A stretch of DNA of 17,659 nt from Lustribacter sp049512335 (GTDB lineage Bacteria; Vulcanimicrobiota; Vulcanimicrobiia; Vulcanimicrobiales; Vulcanimicrobiaceae): NCBI GenBank assembly GCA_049512335.1, contig JBEKXE010000094.1, positions 1-17,659 of the forward strand. Direction: 5' to 3'. The position numbers and the translations under genes were made by a program. Below, piece by piece: positions 7,667 to 14,110 of this stretch. Position 1 is the first letter of the stretch. Every line of letters starts with the position of its first letter. The notes under the pieces were generated by a model. The model was given only the letters and a program-made list of their open reading frames with translations. It was not told the DNA's origin and did not search any database.

Positions 7667-7681
7667 AAGGAGCGCTGACTG
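7667..7681 (+). promoter_or_regulatory. Shine-Dalgarno and CTG start of phoH
   Basis: AAGGAG (7667-7672) is followed after six bases by CTG (7679-7681). An in-frame TGA stands at 7676-7678, directly before the CTG, so translation of this frame cannot begin further upstream. The next ATG/GTG/TTG in frame is GTG 7790, which would delete the N-terminal domain. This decides the start as CTG. Confidence 0.75.
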
Positions 7682-8623
7682 CCCGGGATCACCATCGAAT
7701 CGACGTTCGCGCTCGACGGTCTCGACGACCATCTGCGGTTCTACGGTCACCACGATCGCAACATCAGCGCGCTCGAGGCGCTGATCCCGGTGACGGTGCG
7801 GGTCGAGGGCGAAAAGCTCCGCCTCAGCGGTGAGCGGGATGCCGTACGCCGCGCCGGGGACGTGCTCGACGCGATGCTGCAGGCTGCGCTGGCCGGAACG
7901 CACGTGACCCCCGACGACGTCGCGTTCTCGGCGCGCACGCTCGCTGCCGACGAGATCCCGGCGACGCTCTTCGTCACGCAGCGCGGCAAGGAGATCCGGC
8001 CGCGGACCGCCGGTCAACACGCGTTTTGCACCAGCATCGCGAAGAACACGCTGACGTTCGGCGTCGGCCCGGCCGGCACCGGGAAGACGTTCTTGGCGAT
8101 CGTGATGGCGGTGCGCGCGCTCAAAGAGCGCGAGGTCTCGCGCATCGTGCTCTCGCGGCCGGCGGTCGAAGCCGGCGAGAAGCTGGGCTTTCTGCCCGGC
8201 GACCTCAAGGAGAAGGTCGATCCGTATCTACGCCCGCTCTACGACGCGCTCGGCGAATCGCTCGACGACGCGACGGTGGCCAAATATCTCGAACGCGGCG
8301 TGATCGAGGTGGCGCCGCTGGCCTACATGCGCGGCCGCACGCTCTCGGACGCCTACGTGATCCTCGACGAAGCTCAGAACACGTCGCGCGAACAGCTCAA
8401 GATGTTTCTCACCCGTTTGGGCTCGGGCTCGAAGATGATCGTCAGCGGCGACGTCACGCAGATCGACTTGCCGCGCGGCGCGCAGAGCGGCCTCGTCGAG
8501 GCCGAGCGGCTGTTCACCGGGATCGAGGGGGTCGGCATCGTGCGCATGACCGAGACGGACATCGTGCGCCATCCGCTCGTCGCGAGGCTCGTCGCCGCCT
8601 ATCAGCGCGCCGGAGACGCGTAA
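7679..8623 (+). CDS. phoH: PhoH family ATPase
   Basis: A 314-residue PhoH/YbeZ-type P-loop ATPase, normal family length when read from CTG 7679. The N-terminal KH-like region (about 15-70) has the expected DHLRFYGHHDRNISALEA and EKLRLSGERDAV stretches. The Walker A is GPAGTGKT (130-137), the PhoH signature LSRPAVEAGEKLGFLPGD lies at 158-175, the Walker B is ILDEAQN (228-234), and the sensor region is MIVSGDVTQIDLP. PhoH acts with the neighbouring YbeY in ribosome quality control and RNA processing in the cytoplasm. The start is unusual: CTG behind an excellent Shine-Dalgarno sequence. The first conventional start, GTG 7790, would remove 37 residues of clearly family-like sequence. ybeY follows in the same frame after TAA-GCC. 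Confidence 0.95.
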   Translation: MPGITIESTFALDGLDDHLRFYGHHDRNISALEALIPVTVRVEGEKLRLSGERDAVRRAGDVLDAMLQAALAGTHVTPDDVAFSARTLAADEIPATLFVTQRGKEIRPRTAGQHAFCTSIAKNTLTFGVGPAGTGKTFLAIVMAVRALKEREVSRIVLSRPAVEAGEKLGFLPGDLKEKVDPYLRPLYDALGESLDDATVAKYLERGVIEVAPLAYMRGRTLSDAYVILDEAQNTSREQLKMFLTRLGSGSKMIVSGDVTQIDLPRGAQSGLVEAERLFTGIEGVGIVRMTETDIVRHPLVARLVAAYQRAGDA

Positions 8624-8626
8624 GCC

Positions 8627-9124
8627 ATTCCCGTCTACCTCGCCAATCGCACGCGCGGCACCGGACTGCGCGCGGCTGCGCTGCGCGCCACGCTCGAACG
8701 CCTGCTGGCGCAGGTCGACGCGCGCGGCGCCACCGTGTCGCTGAGCCTAATACGCGATCCCGAGATGCGCGAGCTCAACCGCGAACACCGCGGCAAGGAC
8801 GCTCCCACCGACGTGCTCAGCTTCCCGCTCTACGAGCCGGCGGATTTCGACCGCAACGGCCGCACGCGGTTGCGCCCGCGTGCGCCGGACGGCGAGCGGA
8901 TGCTCGGCGACATCGTGATCTCGGTCGACACCGCGCGGGCCCAAGCCGCCGCCTACGACGCGCCGCTCGAACGCGAGATCGAGCGGCTGCTGATCCACGG
9001 CGTTCTGCACTTGTGCGGCCACGACCACGAACGGCCGGACGAACGGCGCCGGATGGAACGTGAAGAGCGGCGCCTTGCCGAAGCCATCGGGATGCCTTGG
9101 CCGTATCTCGGGACGCTGCGATGA
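8627..9124 (+). CDS. ybeY: Endoribonuclease YbeY (16S rRNA maturation)
   Basis: A 165-residue zinc-dependent RNase for 16S rRNA 3'-end maturation and 70S quality control. The zinc triad HGVLHLCGHDH gives His124, His128 and His134. The family stretch LNREHRGKDAPTDVLSFPL lies at 50-68, and LGDIVIS at 93-99. The N-terminal strand PVYLANRTRG starts only a few codons after the phoH stop. Between that TAA (8621-8623) and the strand the codons are GCC ATT CCC GTC TAC, so the only near-start codon is ATT 8627, 11 bases after a GGAG. The first ATG/GTG/TTG, GTG 8735, would delete 36 family-like residues. The gene is in the same reading frame as phoH and is probably translated by coupling. Overall identity is certain; the start is inferred. 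Confidence 0.94.
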   Translation: MPVYLANRTRGTGLRAAALRATLERLLAQVDARGATVSLSLIRDPEMRELNREHRGKDAPTDVLSFPLYEPADFDRNGRTRLRPRAPDGERMLGDIVISVDTARAQAAAYDAPLEREIERLLIHGVLHLCGHDHERPDERRRMEREERRLAEAIGMPWPYLGTLR

Positions 9125-9882
9125 CCGAGCCCCGTCCGCCGCGCGAGGGGCCGGCAGTTCAGGACGTGCGCGAGCACGTGTTCTGGCGCTCGTTCCACCA
9201 TGCGTTCGAAGGGATCATTCACGCGACGCGCACGCAGAGCAACATGCGGTTGCACCTGATCGCGGCCGCGCTGGTGCTGGCCGCGACGCTCTACCTGCAC
9301 CTGCAGCGGCCGTACGTGATCGGGATCGTCGTGACCGTGGCCATGGTGCTGGCGTTCGAGCTGGTGAACACCGCGGTCGAAGCGCTGGTCGATCTGTCGA
9401 CCGCGGCGGAGCATCCCCTGGCCAAGGTCGCCAAGGACGCATCGGCCGGCGCGGTGCTCGTGGTGGCGTTTGCGGCCGTCATCGTCGGGTACCTGACGTT
9501 CTATGAGGGGATCCTGGCCGGCGGCGACCAGGTCTACCGCGCCGCGCTGGCGTTGCCGGCCAACGCCGTTTTCATCGGCCTCGTCATCGTCGGCATCGCC
9601 ACCGTGATCGCCAAGGCCAAGGTCGGCCGGGGCTCGGCGCTCCAGGGCGGGGCGGTGAGCGGCCACGCGGCGCTGGCCTTCGCCTCGGCGACCTTCATCT
9701 CGCTGCTCGGGCACAGCGCGCTCTTGGCCGCCCTGGCCTTCTTCCTGGCCCTGCTGGTCACCCAGAGCCGGGTCGAATCGGGGATCCACTCGGCGCGCGA
9801 GGTGTTCTTCGGCGGCGTGCTGGGCGTCGGGGTCAGCTACGGGCTCTGGCTCTGCCTGCGCCTCCCCCTGCATGTGGTATAA
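9121..9882 (+). CDS. Fusion of DgkA/UndK-type lipid kinase and PAP2-like phosphatase
   Basis: A 253-residue membrane protein joining two opposite activities. Residues about 20-125 are the small diacylglycerol/undecaprenol kinase fold, with amphipathic start FWRSFHHAFEGI and the catalytic E80-x2-N83-x3-E87 in FELVNTAVEALVDL. Residues about 140-250 resemble a PAP2 phosphatase: S180-G181-H182 and S216-R217-x5-H223-x3-E227, where most PAP2 enzymes have Asp instead of Glu227. The first PAP2 motif (K-x6-RP) is not recognisable. The pair could interconvert undecaprenol and undecaprenyl phosphate, the carrier for cell-wall and surface glycans; substrate is inferred. ATG 9121 overlaps the ybeY stop (ATGA). 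dgkA follows ybeY in Firmicutes too. Confidence 0.9.
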   Translation: MTEPRPPREGPAVQDVREHVFWRSFHHAFEGIIHATRTQSNMRLHLIAAALVLAATLYLHLQRPYVIGIVVTVAMVLAFELVNTAVEALVDLSTAAEHPLAKVAKDASAGAVLVVAFAAVIVGYLTFYEGILAGGDQVYRAALALPANAVFIGLVIVGIATVIAKAKVGRGSALQGGAVSGHAALAFASATFISLLGHSALLAALAFFLALLVTQSRVESGIHSAREVFFGGVLGVGVSYGLWLCLRLPLHVV

Positions 9883-9883
9883 T
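9875..9883 (+). promoter_or_regulatory. Extended -10 promoter ahead of the CorC-type gene
   Basis: TGGTATAAT is a perfect TATAAT (9878-9883) with the TGn extension that compensates for a missing -35, and no good -35 is visible. It overlaps the stop codon of the lipid kinase gene. The predicted start point (about 9890-9891) lies only about four bases before the GTG at 9895, which has no Shine-Dalgarno sequence, so the message would be nearly leaderless. Confidence 0.6.
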
Positions 9884-9894
9884 CGAGCCCGCTT

Positions 9895-11208
9895 GTGAAC
9901 GACTACTGGCTCGAACTGCTCGCCCTCGTGGTATTCGTGGGTGCAGCCGCGTTCTTCGCAGCCTCGGAAGCAGCGATCGTCTCGGTTTCGCGCATCACCG
10001 CGCGGACGTATGCCGAAAAGGGTGTCCCGGGCGGCCTGCGCCTGCAGCAGATGCTCGAGCAGCGCAACCGGACCCTGACGACGATCCTGATCGCCAACAC
10101 CTTCGTGTTGCTGGCGACCAGCGGTTTGGCGACCTATCTGTTCGTCGAGCTCGGCATACCGCAGGCGCCGCTCTGGTCGACGCTGCTGACCACGATCGTG
10201 CTGCTGATCTTCGGCGAGATCTTGCCCAAGACGCTGGCGGTTTCGAACAGCAGCAAAGCGGCGCTGCGTCTGTCGGCGCCGTTGCGATTCTTCACCTGGC
10301 TCCTAGCACCGCTCACCACGGCGCTGCTCGCGATCACCAACCTTATCGTGCGCCTCTTCGGCGGTGCGCCGCCGCACGGCCCGTACGTTACCGAAGACGA
10401 CATCAAGACGCTGGTCAACGTCGGCGTCGAGCAGAAGGTGCTCGAAGAAGGCGAACGCGAGCTGATCCATTCGATCATCGAATTCGGCGACACGATCGTG
10501 CGCGAGGTGATGACGCCGCGCACCGACATGATTGCGGTTCCGGTGAGCGCGCCGCCCAAGCGCGCGCTGGACCTGGTGATCGCCGACGGCTATTCGAAGC
10601 TGCCGGTGTACGAGGAGACGATCGACAACGTGATCGGCGTGGTGCACGACCGCGAGTTGCTGATCGCGCTGGCCAACGGAACGATCGCGACCATGCCGCT
10701 GCGCGACTTGATGCGCAGCGTGACGCACGTACCGGAGAGTAAGCGCATCTCCGAGCTGCTGCGCGAGATGCAGCGCGGCAAGTATTCGCTGGCCATCGTC
10801 GTCGACGAATACGGCGGCACGGCCGGGCTCGTCACGATGGAGGATCTGCTCGAAGAAATCGTCGGCGAGATTCGCGACGAACACGACGAAGGCGAAGAAG
10901 AGCCGATCCGCAAGGTAACCGAAGACGAGACGATCGTCGAGGCCGGCACCAACATCGAGGATGTCAACGCAGCCTTGGGTCTGGATCTTCCGCACGAGGA
11001 TTACGAGACGATCGGCGGCTACACGGTCGGCTTGTTCGGGCGCTTGCCGCACGAGGGCGAAGAAGTCGCCGCCGGGGAGGGCGTGCGCTTGCGCGTCGAC
11101 CGGACGCGCGGCCGGCGCATCCTCGCGGTGCGCATCTTCACCAACGGGAAGGCCCACGCCGGCAAGGCCGACGCTGCGTCCGCCAACGGCGATGCGCGAC
11201 CTGACTGA
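9895..11208 (+). CDS. CorC/HlyC-type CBS-domain transporter (DUF21 protein)
   Basis: A 437-residue protein of the DUF21-CBS-CBS-CorC_HlyC architecture, related to CNNM magnesium exporters and often mislabelled hemolysin. Residues 1 to about 155 form the DUF21 membrane domain with three to four helices and the conserved FGEILPKTLA (106-115). Two CBS domains (about 205-320) follow, with VMTPRTDM (205-212) and VVDEYGGTAGLVT (302-314), where a nucleotide-Mg ligand is expected. The C-terminal FAD-linked-like domain (about 340-415) contains ETIGGYTVGLFGRLPHEGE. The role is probably divalent-cation efflux or homeostasis in the cytoplasmic membrane. The start GTG 9895 lacks a ribosome-binding site and lies just after a -10 element. 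The last 30 residues, a low-complexity Ala/Asp/Gly tail, overlap the cdd start by 17 bases. Confidence 0.95.
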   Translation: MNDYWLELLALVVFVGAAAFFAASEAAIVSVSRITARTYAEKGVPGGLRLQQMLEQRNRTLTTILIANTFVLLATSGLATYLFVELGIPQAPLWSTLLTTIVLLIFGEILPKTLAVSNSSKAALRLSAPLRFFTWLLAPLTTALLAITNLIVRLFGGAPPHGPYVTEDDIKTLVNVGVEQKVLEEGERELIHSIIEFGDTIVREVMTPRTDMIAVPVSAPPKRALDLVIADGYSKLPVYEETIDNVIGVVHDRELLIALANGTIATMPLRDLMRSVTHVPESKRISELLREMQRGKYSLAIVVDEYGGTAGLVTMEDLLEEIVGEIRDEHDEGEEEPIRKVTEDETIVEAGTNIEDVNAALGLDLPHEDYETIGGYTVGLFGRLPHEGEEVAAGEGVRLRVDRTRGRRILAVRIFTNGKAHAGKADAASANGDARPD

Positions 11209-11608
11209 ACTGCGCGCGGCGGCGCGGGCGGCGCGCGAGCGCGCCTACGCTCCGTATTCACACTTCACGGTCGGCGCGGCGGTCGAAACTTCCGATGGCC
11301 GGCGCTTCACCGGCGCAAACGTCGAGAACGCATCGTACGGTTTGACGATCTGCGCCGAACGGACCGCCGTCTTCGCGGCGGTGCTGGCCGGCGGCGGCCG
11401 CATCGCGGCGGTGGCGGTCAGCGGTCCCGACCGGGCGACGACGCCGCCGTGCGGCGCGTGCCGCCAGGTGCTGGCTGAGTTCGGTGCACCGGACGCCGTA
11501 CTGAGCTATGCGCGCGCCGACGGCACGTGGACCGACACGACGCTCGGCGAGCTGCTGCCGGACGCCTTCGATCCGGCCGCGCTCGAACCGGCGCGAGGAA
11601 TCGCCTGA
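11192..11608 (+). CDS. cdd: Cytidine deaminase
   Basis: A 138-residue homotetramer-type cytidine deaminase that hydrolyses cytidine and deoxycytidine to uridine and deoxyuridine in pyrimidine salvage. The zinc site is complete: C54-A-E56 (Glu56 is the proton shuttle) and P-C87-GA-C90. The substrate-binding segment is FTGANVENASYG (39-50), with Asn43 and Glu45. ATG 11192 gives the typical short N-terminal helix and APYSHFTVGAA. Longer in-frame starts lie deep inside the upstream gene and would add unrelated residues. It overlaps the CorC-type gene by 17 bases and recO by four (CTGA). In Firmicutes era normally follows cdd; here recO follows directly. Confidence 0.95.
   Translation: MRDLTELRAAARAARERAYAPYSHFTVGAAVETSDGRRFTGANVENASYGLTICAERTAVFAAVLAGGGRIAAVAVSGPDRATTPPCGACRQVLAEFGAPDAVLSYARADGTWTDTTLGELLPDAFDPAALEPARGIA
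11596..11607 (+). promoter_or_regulatory. Shine-Dalgarno and CTG start of recO
   Basis: AGGA (11596-11599) stands five bases upstream of CTG 11605-11607, which overlaps the cdd stop as CTGA. The same NTGA arrangement with A, G or T as first base is used at most other gene junctions of this window, which supports CTG here. The nearest conventional start, ATG 11527, would overlap cdd by 82 bases and add 26 residues not found in RecO proteins. Confidence 0.6.
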
Positions 11609-12348
11609 TCGAACGCACGTATACGACCGATGCGATCGTCCTGCGCGCGCGCAATCTCGGTGAAGCCGACAAGATCTTCACGCTCTTCACGCGCAGCTCG
11701 GGCAAGGTCGACGCCGTCGGCAAAGGTGTGCGGCGCACGAAGAGCGCGCTCGGCGGACGTCTCGAGCTCCTGACCGAGTCGACGATGACGCTGCACCGCG
11801 GCCGCTCGCTCGACATCATCACCTCGGCCGTCACCGTGCGTTCGCACTGGGCCGGCCTGATCGAACCGCGCGCGCTCGCGGCCGCCTCGCTGATCGCCGA
11901 GATCGTCGACATGTTCTGCGAGCCCGAGCTGCCGCTCGACGAGATCTACACGCTGCTCTCGAACGCCTCGCTCGCGATCGCGGGTTCGAGCGCGCCCGCC
12001 GCGCTCGTGCCGCGCTTTCAGCTGCGGCTGCTGCACGCGCTGGGCCTGGCCCCGCCCGACGACGCCTGCATCCGGTGCGGCGGACCGTTCAACGAACGCG
12101 GCGCGTGGGTCGACATCGACGCCGGCGGCCTCGGTTGCGAGGGCTGCTACGGCGCGCGCGGCGACATGCACGCGCTCGACGCGGCCGACGTCGAAAACTT
12201 CCGCGCGCTCGGCGCGCCGCGGGCCGCCGGCCTGCGCGCGTCGGTCAACGCGACGCCGAAGGTGGCGCGGGCGGTCGACGATCTGGTGACCTATCACTTG
12301 GGACGGCGGCCCAAAGCGCGCGCGCTCTTGGACGCGTTCGCACCCTGA
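11605..12348 (+). CDS. recO: DNA repair protein RecO
   Basis: A 247-residue recombination mediator that works with RecR to load RecA onto SSB-coated single strands in gap repair. Read from CTG 11605 it begins MIERTYTTDAIVLRARNLGEADK, exactly the RecO N-terminal OB-fold pattern; GK and RRTKSALGGRLELL follow. A helical middle leads to a complete four-cysteine zinc site (Cys155, Cys158, Cys178, Cys181). The length is normal for the family. The frame is open upstream to an ATG at 11527, but those residues do not look like RecO and would lie inside cdd. A small reinitiation ORF may link it to ruvX. Confidence 0.93.
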   Translation: MIERTYTTDAIVLRARNLGEADKIFTLFTRSSGKVDAVGKGVRRTKSALGGRLELLTESTMTLHRGRSLDIITSAVTVRSHWAGLIEPRALAAASLIAEIVDMFCEPELPLDEIYTLLSNASLAIAGSSAPAALVPRFQLRLLHALGLAPPDDACIRCGGPFNERGAWVDIDAGGLGCEGCYGARGDMHALDAADVENFRALGAPRAAGLRASVNATPKVARAVDDLVTYHLGRRPKARALLDAFAP

Positions 12349-12362
12349 TGGCCCCCGTATGA
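12348..12362 (+). other. Four-codon ORF (MAPV) bridging recO and ruvX
   Basis: ATG GCC CCC GTA TGA begins inside the recO stop (TGATG) and its stop overlaps the ruvX ATG (ATGA). Both junctions are the kind used for termination-reinitiation, and ruvX has no Shine-Dalgarno sequence of its own. It could pass ribosomes from recO to ruvX. It may equally be chance, since the arrangement needs only a few bases. Confidence 0.35.
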
Positions 12363-12784
12363 CACCTGGGGAGGGCGTCATCGCGCTCGACGTCGGATCG
12401 CGCCGCATCGGCGTGGCGGTGAGCGATCCGCTGGGCTCGTTCGCGTTTCCGCACGCCGTGATCGATCGAACGAACGTGCGCGACGACGTCGCCGCGATCG
12501 TCGCGATCGCGCGCGAACGCGGCGCCGGGACGATCGTCGTCGGCGATCCGCTGACGATGGCCGGGACGCGCGGCATCGCCTCGGAGGGGATCGACGGGTT
12601 CGTCGCACACCTCGCGCGCGCGTTCGCCGGCCGCATCGAGCGCGTCGACGAGCGCCTGACGACGGCAGCGGTTCAGAAGTCGCTGATCGGCGCCGACGTT
12701 TCGCGCGCCAAACGCAAGACCGTGGTCGACAAGCTGGCCGCCGCGATGATCCTCGAAACGTACTTGGCCCGCCGGCGCGCGTGA
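12359..12784 (+). CDS. ruvX: Holliday junction resolvase-like / pre-16S rRNA nuclease RuvX (YqgF)
   Basis: A 141-residue RNase H-fold nuclease. The first strand has the catalytic Asp11 in VIALDVGSRRIGVAVSD. Next come VVGDPLTMAGTRG (60-72), DERLTTAAVQ (97-106), and Asp124 in VVDKLAAAMILETYL. In E. coli the homologue helps process the 5' end of 16S rRNA; a recombination role was proposed earlier. The start ATG 12359 lacks a Shine-Dalgarno sequence. The gene overlaps mltG by four bases (GTGA). ruvX, mltG and a DUF1292 gene also lie close together in Firmicutes, which supports all three assignments. Confidence 0.95.
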   Translation: MTPGEGVIALDVGSRRIGVAVSDPLGSFAFPHAVIDRTNVRDDVAAIVAIARERGAGTIVVGDPLTMAGTRGIASEGIDGFVAHLARAFAGRIERVDERLTTAAVQKSLIGADVSRAKRKTVVDKLAAAMILETYLARRRA

Positions 12785-13785
12785 AACCCGTTCGCGCCCT
12801 CCTCAACTCGGCGATCGCGATCGTCGTCGCTGCCGGTGTGATCGTCGCGGCCGCCGGGCTCTGGTTCCGCTACGACGTCTACGGAGACCGCGCGCTGCCG
12901 GCCGCACCGGCGACGTTTGTCGTTCCACGTGGCGCGACGTTCGGTGAGGTCGTGGCGGGCTTAGGTGCCGCCGGCATCGCGGCTCACCCGCTCGTATTGC
13001 GCCTGCTCGCCCGGTTGCGCGACGACGAAGCCGGCGTGCAGTCGGGACAATTCCGCTTTCCGGCCCACCAAACGACCGACGAGATCTTGCGGCGCCTGGT
13101 GTCGGGCAAGGTCGACGCCGTCTGGGTGACCTTCCCCGAGGGCTTCACCGCGCGCGAGATGGGCGCGCGGCTCGCCGCCCTCTCGCTCGTCGACGCCTCC
13201 GCCTTCGACCGGTACGCGCGGAGCGCGCGGCTCGAGGTGGACGGGACGTGGAGCCGCTCGCTCGAGGGGTTTTTGTTTCCGAGCACCTACCTGATCCCGG
13301 TCGGCGCGCCGCCGGCACGGATCGCGCAGGTGCTGACCGACCAGTTTTTTGCCGAGCTCCCGGCGAATGCGGCGGCCAAGGCACGAGCGCTCGGCCTCGA
13401 CGTTCCGCAAGTCATCACGGTCGCGTCCTTGATCGAGCGTGAGGCTCAAGCCGACGACGAACGGGCGCTGATGGCCGGCGTCTACTACAACCGGCTCCGT
13501 GCGGGAATGCCGCTCCAAGTCGACGCAACGATCGAATACGTCTTTCCCGAACACCATGCGGTGATCACGCGCCGCGACCTCGAGATCGACTCCCCCTACA
13601 ACACCTATCGCTACACCGGATTACCGCCGACCCCGATCGCCAACCCGGGCCGAGCCTCGATCGACGCGGCCTTCGCACCGGTCCGCTCGCAGTATCTGTA
13701 TTACGTCTACAAAGGGAACGGTCACCACGCGTTCGCAAAGACGCTCGAAGAGCACAACGCGAACGTCGAGCGTTACCTGCACTGA
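12781..13785 (+). CDS. mltG: Endolytic murein transglycosylase MltG
   Basis: A 334-residue YceG-family enzyme that cleaves nascent peptidoglycan strands at the outer face of the cytoplasmic membrane and so sets glycan length. One N-terminal membrane anchor lies at about residues 9-28. A LysM-like subdomain follows (VVPRGATFGEVVAGLGAAGI, about 48-66). The catalytic domain has Glu219 in TVASLIEREA, equivalent to the E. coli MltG catalytic Glu218, then YYNRLRAGMPLQVDATIEY, SPYNTYRYTGLPPTPIANPG and the terminal HHAFAKTLEEHN. The GTG start overlaps the ruvX stop (GTGA). All key residues are present and length is typical. Confidence 0.96.
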   Translation: MKPVRALLNSAIAIVVAAGVIVAAAGLWFRYDVYGDRALPAAPATFVVPRGATFGEVVAGLGAAGIAAHPLVLRLLARLRDDEAGVQSGQFRFPAHQTTDEILRRLVSGKVDAVWVTFPEGFTAREMGARLAALSLVDASAFDRYARSARLEVDGTWSRSLEGFLFPSTYLIPVGAPPARIAQVLTDQFFAELPANAAAKARALGLDVPQVITVASLIEREAQADDERALMAGVYYNRLRAGMPLQVDATIEYVFPEHHAVITRRDLEIDSPYNTYRYTGLPPTPIANPGRASIDAAFAPVRSQYLYYVYKGNGHHAFAKTLEEHNANVERYLH

Positions 13786-13798
13786 AGGAGAAGTCATC
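13785..13798 (+). promoter_or_regulatory. Shine-Dalgarno and ATC start of the DUF1292 gene
   Basis: AAGGAG (13785-13790) overlaps the mltG stop and is followed after five bases by ATC 13796, with a second ATC at 13799 (eight bases). The frame contains no ATG, GTG or TTG from the upstream stop at 13562 until GTG 13880, which has no ribosome-binding site and cuts into the first strand of the domain. Confidence 0.6.
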
Positions 13799-14110
13799 AT
13801 CGAAGGTTCGAACGGCGCCGGTAACGGCAGCGGCGACGGCGGGAGCGACGGCGGACCGCTCGAGCTGCGCGATATCCTCGTGATCGAAACCAGCGACGGG
13901 CAGTCGCTGGAGTTCGAGGTCGTGGGCTTGGTCGAGGACGACGAGAAAAACGCGTACGCCGTGTGCTACAGCGAGAAGGCCGACGAGTTCGTCGTGACCG
14001 ACGACGCCGGAACGCTGCTCGACGACGACGACCTCGCGCAAGAGATCCTCGACGATTTCTTCGTCTTAGCCGAAGAGTCCGCACCCCCCGAACCCGAAAC
14101 CGAGAAGTAG
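13796..14110 (+). CDS. DUF1292 family protein (YrzB-like)
   Basis: About 104 residues if it starts at the ATC codon 13796. An N-terminal stretch of some 20 residues is Gly/Ser/Asp/Asn-rich. Residues about 28-85 match the small acidic DUF1292 family: DILVIETSDGQSLEFEVVG, then EKNAYAVCYSEKADEFVVTD, then LDDDDLAQEILDDF. The tail is Pro/Glu-rich. The function of the family is unknown; it typically accompanies ruvX and mltG, as here. A start at GTG 13880 would give 76 residues and lose part of the first strand. It ends one base from the end of the convergent kinase gene. Confidence 0.85.
   Translation: MIEGSNGAGNGSGDGGSDGGPLELRDILVIETSDGQSLEFEVVGLVEDDEKNAYAVCYSEKADEFVVTDDAGTLLDDDDLAQEILDDFFVLAEESAPPEPETEK

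Noticed and set aside
11527..11604. ATG 11527 as recO start
   Set aside because: It would add 26 Arg/Ala-rich residues encoded within cdd that do not resemble RecO; CTG 11605 has better spacing and overlap.
11506..12636. 376-codon open frame on the minus strand opposite recO/ruvX
   Set aside because: Arginine-rich, low-information translation typical of antisense frames in GC-rich DNA; the plus strand carries recO and ruvX with complete motifs.
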